64,000 nucleotides of DNA from Pseudorhodoferax soli (GTDB lineage: Bacteria; Pseudomonadota; Gammaproteobacteria; Burkholderiales; Burkholderiaceae_C), in NCBI RefSeq assembly GCF_003337555.1, contig NZ_QPJK01000002.1, forward strand, positions 310,001 through 374,000, read 5' to 3'. Shown piece by piece: positions 8,663-19,294 of the stretch (the stretch's first letter is position 1; the number at the start of each line of letters is the position of its first letter). Under the pieces are notes generated by a model that saw nothing but the letters and a program-made list of their open reading frames with translations, was not told where the DNA came from and did not search any database. The translations under genes were made by a program, and so were the position numbers.

Positions 8663-9505
8663 TCAACGCCCGTTGAACACGGGTTCGCGCTTGGCGACGA
8701 AGGCCTTGGTGGCCTCGCGGTGGTCTTCGGTCTGGCCGCAGTGCACGTGGTGCGTGGCCTCCAGGTCCATGCAGTCGTCCACCTCGCCGGCCAGTGCGCG
8801 GTTCAGGTTCTCCTTCATGTAGCGGTAGGCGACGGTGGGGCCGGCGGCCAGGCGCAGCGCCAGCGCGCGCGTGCGCTCGGCCAGTTCCTCGGGTGCGCAG
8901 ACCCAGTTGGCCAGGCCCAGGCGCAGGGCCTCGTCGGCGCCCACGCGGTCGGACAGGAAGTACATCTCGCGCGCCTTGGCCGTGCCCACCAGCTGCGTGA
9001 GGAAGTAGCTGCCGCCGTAGTCGCCCGAGAAGCCGACCTTGGCGAAGGCCGTGGTCATCACCGCCGTGCTGGACATGATGCGCAGGTCGCAGGCCAGCGC
9101 CAGTGCCAGGCCGGCGCCGGCGGCGGCGCCGGGCAGCGCGGCCAGGGTGGGCTTGGGCATCTTGAACAGCTTGCCGGCCGTGGCGCGCTGGTTCACGCGC
9201 TGGCGGTGGATGGCCTGGTCGATGGTCTGCGCGCCCACGGTGCCGTCGCCGCTGGCGGCCATGCCCTTCACGTCGCCGCCGGCGCAAAAGCCCTTGCCCG
9301 CGCCGGTCAGCACGATGCAGCGCACGGCGTTGTTGAACTCGGCCAGCGCCAGCTGCTCCTGCAGCGCGGTGTTCATGGCGCGGCTCATGGCGTTGCGCGC
9401 GTCGGGGCGGTTCAGCGTCAGTGTCAGCACGCCGGACTCCAGCGTGGCCAGCAAGTCGGGGGTGCCGGTGTCGAGCGCTGTGGCGGCGGTCATGGATTCG
9501 GACAT
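8663..9505 (-). CDS. Enoyl-CoA hydratase/isomerase (crotonase) family protein
   Basis: The 280-residue protein has the crotonase oxyanion-hole motifs (AGKGFCAGGD and the GAAAGAGLALALACD stretch). In the region of the second catalytic residue it reads SGDYGGSYFL. This resembles crotonases with an Asp in this loop, so an isomerase-like or unusual hydratase activity is possible. I chose the ATG at 9505, which has AGGAG upstream; the frame is open further but reads as an antisense-like shadow of the MaoC gene. It lies between the MaoC gene (22 bases) and the acyl-CoA ligase gene (1 base), clearly in one operon. Confidence 0.92.
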   Translation of the reverse strand: MSESMTAATALDTGTPDLLATLESGVLTLTLNRPDARNAMSRAMNTALQEQLALAEFNNAVRCIVLTGAGKGFCAGGDVKGMAASGDGTVGAQTIDQAIHRQRVNQRATAGKLFKMPKPTLAALPGAAAGAGLALALACDLRIMSSTAVMTTAFAKVGFSGDYGGSYFLTQLVGTAKAREMYFLSDRVGADEALRLGLANWVCAPEELAERTRALALRLAAGPTVAYRYMKENLNRALAGEVDDCMDLEATHHVHCGQTEDHREATKAFVAKREPVFNGR

Positions 9506-9527
9506 GGGAATGCTCCTGGAAGGAAAG

Positions 9528-10400
9528 TCAGACGTAGCGGAAGCTGGCGTTGGAGACCACGGTCTTGTCGCCCACGCGGCCTTCGAAGACGAGCCGGCCG
9601 GGGCCGTCGTGCCAGCCCACCAGCCGCAAGGTGTCGCCCGGGTAGACCGGCGAGGAGAAGCGCAGGCCCAGCGCGCCGAAGCGCGCGGCGTCGCCACCGC
9701 ACAGCGCGCCCAGCAGCAGCTGGCCGCAGTGGCCATAGGTGCACAGGCCGTGCAGGATGGGCTGCGCGAAGCCGCCGAAGGCAGCCGCTTCAGGCGCGAT
9801 GTGCAGCGGGTTGTAGTCGCCCGACAACCGGTAGATGTGGGCCTGGTTGGCCGGGATGTGCACCGAGAGGTCGAGGTCGGGCGCGCGGTCGGGCATGGTG
9901 AGCTTGGCCGACCGCGCGGTGCCGGCGCCCTCGAACGGTTCGATGTCGCCCAGCGCCGCCACGCCGCGCCGGAACGAGCCGCTGACCATGCGCACGCAGA
10001 CCTGGCCGCTCGCGTCGATCACCTCGGCCTCGACCTCGGCAAAGGCCGCGCCGCGCGGGCGTGGGTGCACCGACAGCAGGCGGGCGCGCACCTGCACGGC
10101 GCCTTCGGTGGGCAGCGGGGCCAGTTGCTCCAGGTGGCGCTCGGCATCCAGCATCAGCGGGCCGGGCGACGGCGGAATGGCGTCGGTGTCGATCTGCAGG
10201 CCGGCCGCGCCCCAGCGGATCGCGAAGGTGGGGAACACCGCGAACTGCGGGTGCTGCTCGTAGACGTGGCGCAGGTCGCTGCAGCCGATGCCCACGGCGT
10301 ACAGCAGCACATCGCGCTGCGTGTAGGCGATGGTGACCGGGTCGCTCCAGGGGCCGGGCTGGCCGTCGGGCAGCAGCGCGCGCGGGCGGTAGGTGGGCAT
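9528..10400 (-). CDS. MaoC-family 2-enoyl-CoA hydratase (double hot-dog, hydratase-2 type)
   Basis: This 290-residue protein has an N-terminal hot-dog half (MPTYRPRALL to about residue 150) and a C-terminal MaoC half carrying the hydratase-2 signature YRLSGDYNPLHI with the nearby PILHGLCTYG. Family members hydrate trans-2-enoyl-CoA to the (R)-3-hydroxyacyl-CoA, with Asp and His of the signature as catalytic pair. It is the second hydratase of the operon beside a crotonase, which suggests opposite stereochemistry or different chain substrates. The ATG at 10400 has GGAGAC upstream and lies 23 bases after the kinase gene. Confidence 0.9.
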   Translation of the reverse strand: MPTYRPRALLPDGQPGPWSDPVTIAYTQRDVLLYAVGIGCSDLRHVYEQHPQFAVFPTFAIRWGAAGLQIDTDAIPPSPGPLMLDAERHLEQLAPLPTEGAVQVRARLLSVHPRPRGAAFAEVEAEVIDASGQVCVRMVSGSFRRGVAALGDIEPFEGAGTARSAKLTMPDRAPDLDLSVHIPANQAHIYRLSGDYNPLHIAPEAAAFGGFAQPILHGLCTYGHCGQLLLGALCGGDAARFGALGLRFSSPVYPGDTLRLVGWHDGPGRLVFEGRVGDKTVVSNASFRYV

Positions 10401-10423
10401 GGGCTCGTCTCCTTGTTTTGTCT

Positions 10424-11506
10424 TCAGGCTTGTTGTGCCTGTTGGGCTTGTTGTGCCCATTGCCATGCGCGTCGGGCACGCGGCGCGGCGCTGGCGCCGG
10501 CCGCCTTGGCCTGGGCGCTGGATGCCGTGCCGGCTTCCACCCGTTTGGCAATGCCCTGGGCGATGGCAGCCAGGCGGAACAGGTTGTAGGCCATGTAGAA
10601 CGACCAGTCCTGGCGCAGCACCTCGGGTGTGGTCAGGCCGCTCTGGTCGCAGTACATGGCCATGTAGTCGTCCAGGGTGGGGATGCCCAGCGCCGGCAGG
10701 TCCAGCCCCTCCAGCCCGCGCTGCGTGGACGGTTCCACATGCCAGACCATGCAGTGGTAGCTGAAGTCCGCCAGCGGATGACCCAGCGTGGACAGCTCCC
10801 AATCCAGCACCGCCAGCACGCGCGGCTCGCTGGGGTGGAAGATCATGTTGTCGAGCCGGTAGTCGCCGTGCACGATGCAGGCCTTGTCGTCGCGGCCGCT
10901 GGCCGGGATGTGGGCCGGCAGCCATTGCAGCAGCGCGTCCATCTCGGGGATGGGCTGCGTGATGGAGGCCTGGTACTGCTTGCCCCAGCGGCCGATCTGC
11001 CGCTCCAGGTAGTTGCCGGGCTTGCCGTAGCCGGCCAGCCCGCGTTCGGCGAAGGGCACGCGGTGCAGCGTGGCGATGACGCGGTTCATCTCGCGGTAGT
11101 GGGCGCTGCGCTCGCCCGGAGTCATGCCGGGCAGGGCCGGGTCCCACAGCACGCGGCCTTCGACGTGCTCCATGATGAAGAACACGCGGCCGATGACCGA
11201 CTCGTCGTTGCACAAGGCCAGCATGCGCGCCACCGGCACGCCGCTGCCGTACAGGGCCTGCATCACCGTGAACTCGCGCTCGACCGCATGGGCGCTGGGA
11301 AGCAGCTTGGCAGCCGGGCCGGGCTTGGCGCGCATCACGTAGCGCTGGCCGGGCGTGACGATGCTGTAGGTGGGGTTGGACTGGCCGCCGGGGAACTTGG
11401 AGACGGTCATCGGGCCGGCGAAGCCTTCGACGTTCTGGGCGAGCCAGGTGTGCAGGGTGGCTTCGTCGAAGCCGTGCTCGGTGGGGGGGTGGGTTGCTTC
11501 GGTCAT
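10424..11506 (-). CDS. APH-family kinase, acyl-CoA-dehydrogenase-associated (ACAD10/11, LvaA-like)
   Basis: The 360-residue protein has the aminoglycoside-phosphotransferase/protein-kinase-like fold: a glycine-rich loop (KFPGGQSNPTY), the catalytic loop VHGDYRLDN and the metal-binding VLDWE. Relatives fused or adjacent to acyl-CoA dehydrogenases (ACAD10/11, LvaA of levulinate catabolism) phosphorylate 4-hydroxyacyl-CoA rather than antibiotics. The acyl-CoA context here favours that role over drug resistance. The C-terminus ends in a QQA-repeat tail with no clear function. The start is ATG at 11506, directly after the inverted-repeat element that separates it from the VWA gene. Confidence 0.88.
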   Translation of the reverse strand: MTEATHPPTEHGFDEATLHTWLAQNVEGFAGPMTVSKFPGGQSNPTYSIVTPGQRYVMRAKPGPAAKLLPSAHAVEREFTVMQALYGSGVPVARMLALCNDESVIGRVFFIMEHVEGRVLWDPALPGMTPGERSAHYREMNRVIATLHRVPFAERGLAGYGKPGNYLERQIGRWGKQYQASITQPIPEMDALLQWLPAHIPASGRDDKACIVHGDYRLDNMIFHPSEPRVLAVLDWELSTLGHPLADFSYHCMVWHVEPSTQRGLEGLDLPALGIPTLDDYMAMYCDQSGLTTPEVLRQDWSFYMAYNLFRLAAIAQGIAKRVEAGTASSAQAKAAGASAAPRARRAWQWAQQAQQAQQA

Positions 11507-11847
11507 GTCAGTTGTGCACTGGTCGCATCGCGTGCATTGGTGGCGTGGAGGCCGAGGCCACCGGGTGGCCTTCTCCGCGAATGTCCCCCGCCAGGGCCGC
11601 AGGCGGCCCAGGCTCCTCCTTTATTTCGCTGCGAAGGCCACCCGATACCCTCGACCTTGGCAGCATCGCGTCGTGCGGGCCGCTCAGGGGCTGTGCCCAT
11701 GGACTGTGTCGATGGCGTGCTCCGCGCAGCGAAATAAAGGAGGAGCCCCGGGCCGCCTGCGGCCCGGGGCGGGGGACATTCGCGGAGCGGAGTACGCCGT
11801 CGGCGCGGTCTGGCCGCCACAGAGGGTCCAAATGTCGATCCCGCATG
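11507..11847. repeat. 341-base gap holding a large inverted-repeat element
   Basis: No credible gene lies here. Two arms of about 61 bases, 11573-11633 and 11725-11786, are near-perfect reverse complements separated by 91 bases. Each arm itself contains a palindrome around GGGCCGCAGGCGGCCC or its counterpart and the text CTCCTTTATTTCGCTGCG. A separate perfect palindrome, GGCCACC-G-GGTGGCC, precedes it at 11556-11570. The possible reading frames across it are artefacts of the repeat. It looks like a mobile interspersed (REP/MITE-like) element dropped into the operon. It may also end or attenuate transcription. Confidence 0.8.
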
Positions 11848-13188
11848 TCAGTGGTACGCCTCCAGCGCTTCATCCAGCGTGCGCTCCAGATCCGCCGCCG
11901 TGGCGCAGTGCGACATGCTGGTGCAATACGGCCGGTACTGCAGCATGGCGCTGTCGCCGCTGCCCCAGCGCCCCTCCGCCTCCGGGCACAACCACACCAC
12001 GCGCTTGGCACGGCTTGCCAGTTCGGCGAACAGGTCGAGCCGCGGATTCGAGCCGTTGCTGCGGCCGTCGCCGAGCACGATCACGGTGGTGCGGCGGTCG
12101 ATGGCGTCCCAGTGCCGGTCGTGCAGGTCGACCCAGGCCTGGCCGTAGTCGGTGGAGCCGTTGCCGACCTCCTTGAGGATCAGGGCCATCGCGTCGTCGA
12201 AGGGCAGCTTCTCGAGCGGCTCGGCCACATCCTGCAGGCGGTTGGAGAACGCAAAGCTGCGCAGGTCGCCCACGGCGTCGTGCAGCGCGTAGAGGAACAA
12301 CAGCAGGAAGCGCACATGCGAGGCCACCGAGCCCGAGACGTCGCACACCGCGACGATGCGCGGCTTGTCGCGGCGGCGGTGTTTGAAGGCCAGGGTGACG
12401 GGCACGCCGTCGTGGCCGGCGTTGGCGCGCATGGTGCGGCGCAGATCGAGCTGGCCGCGCCGTTCCACGCGCTGGCGCCGCGCGTGGCGGGCTGCCAGCT
12501 TGCGGGCCATGCGCGCGACCGCTGCCTTCATGCGCTCCATCTCGGCCGGCGCCATGCGGCCCAGCGCGCGCGTGACGACCACCTCGGTCATGAAGGCCTC
12601 GGTGGCGGGCTTGCCGAAGATGGCGTAGCGCTGCTGCACCACGGCACGGGCCTGGCGGCGCAGCTGATCGCGCGCGGCTTCCAGGGCCTGCACCTCGGCC
12701 GGGGCCTGGGGCTGGGGCTCGGCGCGCAGCGCGGCCAGCCGGGCTTCGAGTGGTGCGATGCCCAGGGCCTCCAGCGTCTGGCGCGCGTAGTAGCCGGTCT
12801 GGGTGGCAAAGCGGATCTCGTCCACGCCGGCGCTCGCAGCGGCGCGCGCGAGCGCAGCGGCCAGGGCGTCGCCGGCCTGCCCGTCCGCGCCGGGCTGGGC
12901 CAGGTCGAGCAGCGCATCGACGGCGGCGTCGCCGGTGCGCAGCTGCGTGGCCGCCTGTTCCATGGCCGTGGGCTGCGGCCGGCCGAAATAGAGGTCGAAG
13001 ACCTGGTCGTGGATCTGCTTCTCGTCTTCGGACTTGGCCAGCACCAGGCCGAGTGCGGCCTTGAGGCCGTCGCGGTCGCCGTAACCCACGAGCGCCAGCG
13101 CGCGTGCCGCGTCGATGGTCTCTGCCGTGGACGCCTCGGCCCCCGCGGCCCGCAGTGCACGCACGAAGCCGGCGAGGATGCTGTCCAT
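11848..13188 (-). CDS. VWA-domain protein, CoxE family
   Basis: The 446-residue protein has a helical N-terminal half and a C-terminal von Willebrand A domain with the MIDAS motif DVSGS, a downstream GNGSTDYG and VLGDGRS. CoxE-type proteins work with a MoxR-type AAA+ ATPase (CoxD) to remodel or load a cofactor into a target enzyme. The start codon shares one base with the stop of the MoxR gene (TGATG), so the pair is translationally coupled. No CO dehydrogenase or other molybdenum enzyme is encoded nearby, so the client here is unknown. The neighbours are acyl-CoA dehydrogenases and the kinase. Confidence 0.9.
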   Translation of the reverse strand: MDSILAGFVRALRAAGAEASTAETIDAARALALVGYGDRDGLKAALGLVLAKSEDEKQIHDQVFDLYFGRPQPTAMEQAATQLRTGDAAVDALLDLAQPGADGQAGDALAAALARAAASAGVDEIRFATQTGYYARQTLEALGIAPLEARLAALRAEPQPQAPAEVQALEAARDQLRRQARAVVQQRYAIFGKPATEAFMTEVVVTRALGRMAPAEMERMKAAVARMARKLAARHARRQRVERRGQLDLRRTMRANAGHDGVPVTLAFKHRRRDKPRIVAVCDVSGSVASHVRFLLLFLYALHDAVGDLRSFAFSNRLQDVAEPLEKLPFDDAMALILKEVGNGSTDYGQAWVDLHDRHWDAIDRRTTVIVLGDGRSNGSNPRLDLFAELASRAKRVVWLCPEAEGRWGSGDSAMLQYRPYCTSMSHCATAADLERTLDEALEAYH

Positions 13189-14144
13189 CAGGAAGCCGCC
13201 AGCGCAGCCTGGGTCATTTTGGCGAGCCGGCCCTCGACCTCGCGCACATCGGTCTCGCGCTTGAGCAGCACGCCCAGCGTGTCGCGGACCGTCTGCTCGT
13301 CGAGCGCGCTGGCGTGCAGGAGCAGCAGCGTGCGCGCCCAGTCCACGGACTCGGCGATCGAGGGTGGCTTGCGGATGTTGTCGGCCCGCAACCCCTGCAC
13401 GAAGGCCACGAGCTGCGCCAGCAGTTGGTCCTGGATGCCGGGCACGCGGGCGCGCAGCACGCGCTGCTCGAGCGCCGCATCGGGAAAGCCGATGTGCAGG
13501 TGCAGGCAGCGGCGCTTGAGCGCGTCGCCCAGTTCGCGCGTGTTGTTCGACGTGAGGATGACCAGCGGCGGCACCTCGGCGCGGATGGTGCCGATCTCGG
13601 GGATGGTGACCTGGTAGTCGGCCAGCACCTCGAGCAGCAGCGCCTCGAAGGACTCCTCGGACTTGTCGATCTCGTCGATCAGCAGCACGCTGCCGCCAGG
13701 CTGCTCCATGGCCTGCAGCAGCGGGCGCGGTTCCAGGAATTCGCGTGAGAAGAACAGGTCCTGGAAGCCCGCGAGCTTCTTGAACGCGCTGTCCAGCGTA
13801 TCGGCATCGTCCACCAGCAGGCCGATCTTCTCCTTCAGGATCTGCGTGTACAGCAGCTGCTTGCCGTACTTCCATTCGTACAAGGCCTTGCTGTCGTCCA
13901 GGCCCTCGTAGCACTGCAGGCGCAGCAGCTCGAACTGCAGGGCGCGCGCGGCCGAGACGGCCAGCTCGGTCTTGCCCACGCCGGCGGGGCCCTCGATCAG
14001 CACCGGCTTGCGCAGGTGGTGGGCCAGGTAGAGCGCGGTGGCGATCGGGCGCGAGGCGATGTAGCCCACGCCTTCGAGCAGGGCGATGACGCTGTCGACG
14101 GACGCCAGGCCGGCTGGCGTGCTGGGGGGGAGTGCTGCGTTCAT
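13188..14144 (-). CDS. MoxR/CoxD-type AAA+ ATPase
   Basis: The 318-residue ATPase shows Walker A GPAGVGKTE, Walker B VLLIDEIDKS, sensor 1 LTSNNTREL and an arginine-rich RRCLHL segment, in the order of MoxR AAA+ proteins. Such proteins act as chaperones with a VWA partner, here the coupled CoxE-like gene. The ATG at 14144 was chosen. An in-frame GTG at 14165 would add seven residues (MPSHTHR) and cannot be excluded. It follows the acyl-CoA dehydrogenase gene by 75 bases, in the same direction. Confidence 0.9.
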   Translation of the reverse strand: MNAALPPSTPAGLASVDSVIALLEGVGYIASRPIATALYLAHHLRKPVLIEGPAGVGKTELAVSAARALQFELLRLQCYEGLDDSKALYEWKYGKQLLYTQILKEKIGLLVDDADTLDSAFKKLAGFQDLFFSREFLEPRPLLQAMEQPGGSVLLIDEIDKSEESFEALLLEVLADYQVTIPEIGTIRAEVPPLVILTSNNTRELGDALKRRCLHLHIGFPDAALEQRVLRARVPGIQDQLLAQLVAFVQGLRADNIRKPPSIAESVDWARTLLLLHASALDEQTVRDTLGVLLKRETDVREVEGRLAKMTQAALAAS

Positions 14145-14219
14145 CCGGTGAGTATGGGAGGGCACCCCGGCGCGGGTAGTCCAGCGGGGGACAGACCGCT
14201 TCAGGGTTTTCCTTGGGTT

Positions 14220-15335
14220 TCAGTCCGCTTGCGCGAAACGCTCGAGGTGGTGGTCGGCATCGCCGAAGCGCAGGCCGGCCATGGTCAGGCGGCGGAAGGT
14301 GTGCGAGACCTTGAGCTCCTCGGTCATGCCCATGCCGCCGTGCAGCTGCACGGATTCCTGGCTGATGAGCCGGGCCGCGTCGGCGATCTTGACCTTGGCG
14401 GCCGAGACGGCACGGCGGCGCTGCGCCGCATCCGTTGCGCCATCGACCCGCGCCGCCGCCAGGATGGCCATGGAGCGCGCCTGCTCGAAGGTGATCAGCA
14501 TCTCCACCATGCGGTGCTGCAGCACCTGGAACGAGGCGATGGCCGTGCCGAACTGCTTGCGCGCCTTGGTGTACTCCAGCGTGGCCTCGTGCGCGTGGCG
14601 CATCGCGCCGATGGCGTCGGCACACTGCAGCGCGCAGGCGAAGTCCAGCGCCTCGTCGATGTGCGGCTGCGCGGCGCCAGCATCGCCCAGCAGGGCATCC
14701 TTGCCGAGCTGCACGCCCGCGAACGCGACGTCGGCCACGCGCAGGCCGTCCACCGTGCGGCTGGGGTTCAGCGACACGCCCGCCGCGCGCGGATCGACGA
14801 TGAACAGGCTGGCACCTGCGTCGGTGCGGGCCGAGACGATGAGGCGTGCGGCCGATGCCGCGCCCACCACCACGCTCTTGGCGCCGTCCAGCACCCAGCC
14901 ATCGCCTGCGCTACGCGTGGTGGTGGCCTCGGGCGCCTGCGCGTAGCGGCGGCCCGGCTCCAGATAGGCCAGCGTCAACGCGGCCGTGCCGTCGGCCAGG
15001 CCGGGCAGCAGCGCCGCGCGCTGGGCGGCAGTGCCGGCCTGTGCGACCAGCCGGCCGGCCACGATGCTGTCGAGCAGCGGCTCGACCACCAGGGCTTCGC
15101 CCAAGGCTTCCATGACGGGCATCAGGTCGAGCGCGCCGCCGCCGAAGCCGCCGTCGGCCTCGGGCAGCGCGATGGCGGTCAGCCCCATCTCGGCCAGTGC
15201 GTGCCAGGTGGCATCGCTGTGGCCGCTGGCCGAGCCGACGATGGCCTGGCGCTGCTCGAAGCCGTAGTGGGTGGCCAGGTACTTGCGCACCGAGTCCGCC
15301 AGTTGCTGTTGTTCGTCGCTGAGTTCGAAGTTCAT
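14220..15335 (-). CDS. Acyl-CoA dehydrogenase family protein (shorter partner)
   Basis: This 371-residue flavoprotein has the three-part acyl-CoA dehydrogenase layout. It contains the mid-domain segment LTLAYLEPGRRYA, the C-terminal KARKQFGTAIASFQ and the QLHGGMGMTEE signature. It follows a second dehydrogenase gene by only 13 bases. The pairing of one short and one longer dehydrogenase is like the heteromeric alpha-beta enzymes known from steroid and side-chain degradation. It would oxidise an acyl-CoA to the 2-enoyl-CoA and pass electrons to ETF. The substrate is not evident. Confidence 0.92.
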   Translation of the reverse strand: MNFELSDEQQQLADSVRKYLATHYGFEQRQAIVGSASGHSDATWHALAEMGLTAIALPEADGGFGGGALDLMPVMEALGEALVVEPLLDSIVAGRLVAQAGTAAQRAALLPGLADGTAALTLAYLEPGRRYAQAPEATTTRSAGDGWVLDGAKSVVVGAASAARLIVSARTDAGASLFIVDPRAAGVSLNPSRTVDGLRVADVAFAGVQLGKDALLGDAGAAQPHIDEALDFACALQCADAIGAMRHAHEATLEYTKARKQFGTAIASFQVLQHRMVEMLITFEQARSMAILAAARVDGATDAAQRRRAVSAAKVKIADAARLISQESVQLHGGMGMTEELKVSHTFRRLTMAGLRFGDADHHLERFAQAD

Positions 15336-15348
15336 GTCGTGTCCTCGC

Positions 15349-16530
15349 TCACAGCCCCAAGGTCATCTTGGCGATGATGTTGCGCTGGATCTCGTTGGAG
15401 CCGGCGTAGATGCTGGCCTTGCGGTAGTTGAAGTAGCGCGGTGCCAGGCGCGAGCTGAAGTGGTCGATGGCGCCGCCTTCCACCGCCTTGAACGGCTGGG
15501 CCATGGGGCCTGCGGCCTGCATCATGAGTTCGGTGATCATCTGCTGCACCTCGGTGCCGCGGATCTTGAGCATGGACACATCGGCCCCGGGCGGCTGGCC
15601 GCTGCGGCGCATCTTGTCGAGAAAGCGCATCGAGGTGAGTTCCAGCGCATCGAGCTCGATCTCCACGCGCGACAGCCGGTCGCGGAAACGCGGGTCGTCG
15701 ATCAGCGGCTTGCCGCCCTTCTGCTCGCGCTGGGCCAGGGCCTTCAACGCGGCCAGCTCGCGGCGCGAGCCGCCCACGTTGCCCGAGCCCATGCGCTCGT
15801 GGCCCAGCAGGTACTTGGCGACCGTCCAGCCGCGGTTCTCCTCGTGCACGAGGTTCTGCACGGGCACCGCCACGTCGTCGAAGAACACCTCGTTCACCTC
15901 GTGGCCGCCGTCCATCAGGATCAGCGGGCGCACCGTGATGCCCGGCGTCTGCATGTCGATCAACAGGAAGCTGATGCCCTCCTGGCGCTTCTCGGCCGTG
16001 GGGTCGGTGCGCACCAGGCAGAAGATCCAGTCGCCGAAATGGCCCAGCGTGGTCCAGATCTTCTGGCCCGTGACGCGGTAGACATCGCCGTCGCGCACGG
16101 CGCGGGTCTTGAGCGCAGCCAGGTCGGAGCCGGCGCCGGGTTCGGAGTAGCCCTGCACCCAGAAATCATCGCCCTCGCGGATGCGCGGCAGGAAGCGTTC
16201 CTTCTGCTGCGGCGTGCCGAACTTGAGCAGCACCGACGCGCACATGCTGGGGCCGAAGGGCGGCAGGGCCGGCGCGCCCGCCAGGCCGAACTGCTCTTCG
16301 TACAGGTAGCGCTGCGTGACGTCCCAGCCCGTGCCGCCCCACTCCACCGGCCAGTGCGGCACGGCCCAACCCTTGGCGGCCAGGATCTTGTGCCAGCGCA
16401 TGATGTCGTCCTTCGACATGCCCTTGTACTGGGTCACCTTGTCGCGGATGTCGGCGGGCAGGTTGGCGTCGAGCCAGCCGCGCACCTCGTCGCGGAAGGC
16501 CAGTTCTTCGGGGGAATAGTTCAGGTCCAT
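15349..16530 (-). CDS. Acyl-CoA dehydrogenase family protein (longer partner)
   Basis: The 393-residue protein carries the FAD/substrate mid-domain motif YSEPGAGSDLA, then GQKIWTTLGHFGDWIFCLVR and the C-terminal ASIYAGSNEIQRNI segment, all typical of acyl-CoA dehydrogenases. It is 12 bases downstream of the SDR gene and 13 upstream of the shorter dehydrogenase, so the two dehydrogenases are probably produced together and may form one heteromer. The start ATG at 16530 fits homologues beginning MDLNYSPEE. Confidence 0.93.
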   Translation of the reverse strand: MDLNYSPEELAFRDEVRGWLDANLPADIRDKVTQYKGMSKDDIMRWHKILAAKGWAVPHWPVEWGGTGWDVTQRYLYEEQFGLAGAPALPPFGPSMCASVLLKFGTPQQKERFLPRIREGDDFWVQGYSEPGAGSDLAALKTRAVRDGDVYRVTGQKIWTTLGHFGDWIFCLVRTDPTAEKRQEGISFLLIDMQTPGITVRPLILMDGGHEVNEVFFDDVAVPVQNLVHEENRGWTVAKYLLGHERMGSGNVGGSRRELAALKALAQREQKGGKPLIDDPRFRDRLSRVEIELDALELTSMRFLDKMRRSGQPPGADVSMLKIRGTEVQQMITELMMQAAGPMAQPFKAVEGGAIDHFSSRLAPRYFNYRKASIYAGSNEIQRNIIAKMTLGL

Positions 16531-16542
16531 GGTGGGCTTTCT

Positions 16543-17349
16543 TCAGACGGCCGTCTGGCCAGGCAGCTGCCGCGTGACGGGGTGCGAGCTCGACAGCCCG
16601 CCATCCACCGCGATGGCCTGGCCGTTCACATAGCTGCTCTGGTCGGACGCGAGGAACAGCGCGACCTGCGCCAGCTCTTCGGGCTGCGCGGCGCGGCGCA
16701 GCGGGTTCAGGCGGCCGAGCTTGTGGTCCACGCCCTTCTCGCGCGCGTAGTCGAAGGTGGGCTGGGTCATGCCGGTCTCGGTCAGGCCCGGGCAGATGGC
16801 GTTGACGCGCACATTGCTCTCGCACAGCTGCTGGGCAGAGACCATGACCAGGTTGATCACGCCGGCCTTGGAGGCCGAGTACGCCGGCCCGCCCGCGCCC
16901 GAGCGGATGCCCGCCACGGAGGCCGTGCAGATGATGGAGCCGCCGCGGCCCGCATCGGCCAGCGCCTTGCCGGCGTGCTTGACCATGAGCCAGGGGCCGA
17001 TCAGGTTCACACGCAGCACCTCGGTCCAGGCCTCGGGCGTCAGCTCGAAGATGCCGGCGCGGCCGCCCGAAATGCCGGCATTGGCAAATGCCACGTCGAG
17101 CTGGCCGTACTGCTGCAGCGCGGTGGCCACGAGCTTTTCGACATCGGCCTCCAGGCCCGCGTCGATCTGCAGCGCCACGGCCTGGCCGCCGGCCTCCTGC
17201 ACGGCGCGTGCGGTGGCGTGCACGGCCTCGGTCTTGTCGCCCAGCACCAGTTTCGCGCCCTCGGCGGCGAAGCGCAGCGCCGAGGCGCGGCCGATGCCCG
17301 AGCCGGCGCCCGTGATGATGGCGACCTTGCCGCTCAGTTGTTCCGCCAT
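16543..17349 (-). CDS. SDR-family NAD(P)-dependent oxidoreductase
   Basis: The 268-residue protein is a classical short-chain dehydrogenase. It has the nucleotide motif TGAGSGIG near the N-terminus, NAGISGG, the catalytic Tyr-Lys in YSASKAG with the upstream Ser of ICTASVAG, and the C-terminal [11 protein letters not shown]-type end (here [12 protein letters not shown]). It would interconvert a hydroxyl and a keto group, for example a 3-hydroxyacyl-CoA. I chose the ATG at 17349 because [14 protein letters not shown] is the family start. It precedes the two dehydrogenase genes closely and follows the ATPase gene by 94 bases. Confidence 0.92.
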   Translation of the reverse strand: MAEQLSGKVAIITGAGSGIGRASALRFAAEGAKLVLGDKTEAVHATARAVQEAGGQAVALQIDAGLEADVEKLVATALQQYGQLDVAFANAGISGGRAGIFELTPEAWTEVLRVNLIGPWLMVKHAGKALADAGRGGSIICTASVAGIRSGAGGPAYSASKAGVINLVMVSAQQLCESNVRVNAICPGLTETGMTQPTFDYAREKGVDHKLGRLNPLRRAAQPEELAQVALFLASDQSSYVNGQAIAVDGGLSSSHPVTRQLPGQTAV

Positions 17350-17443
17350 ACGGCTTGTCCTTGTGGTGTTGGAATGGAGGGCGCAGCGTGCCAAAGCGGC
17401 ACGGCGCCTGCGATCACTTGCGCGACAGGCCCCATGCCTTGCC

Positions 17444-19294
<1,851 letters not shown>

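Noticed and set aside
10424-10480. QQA repeats at the end of the APH-family kinase as a possible frameshifted fusion
   Set aside because: The frame is open and ends normally; the repeat is a low-complexity tail only.
11494-12011. Frames across the 11507-11847 gap on both strands
   Set aside because: They run through the repeat arms and into neighbouring genes out of frame; composition is that of repeat-derived frames.
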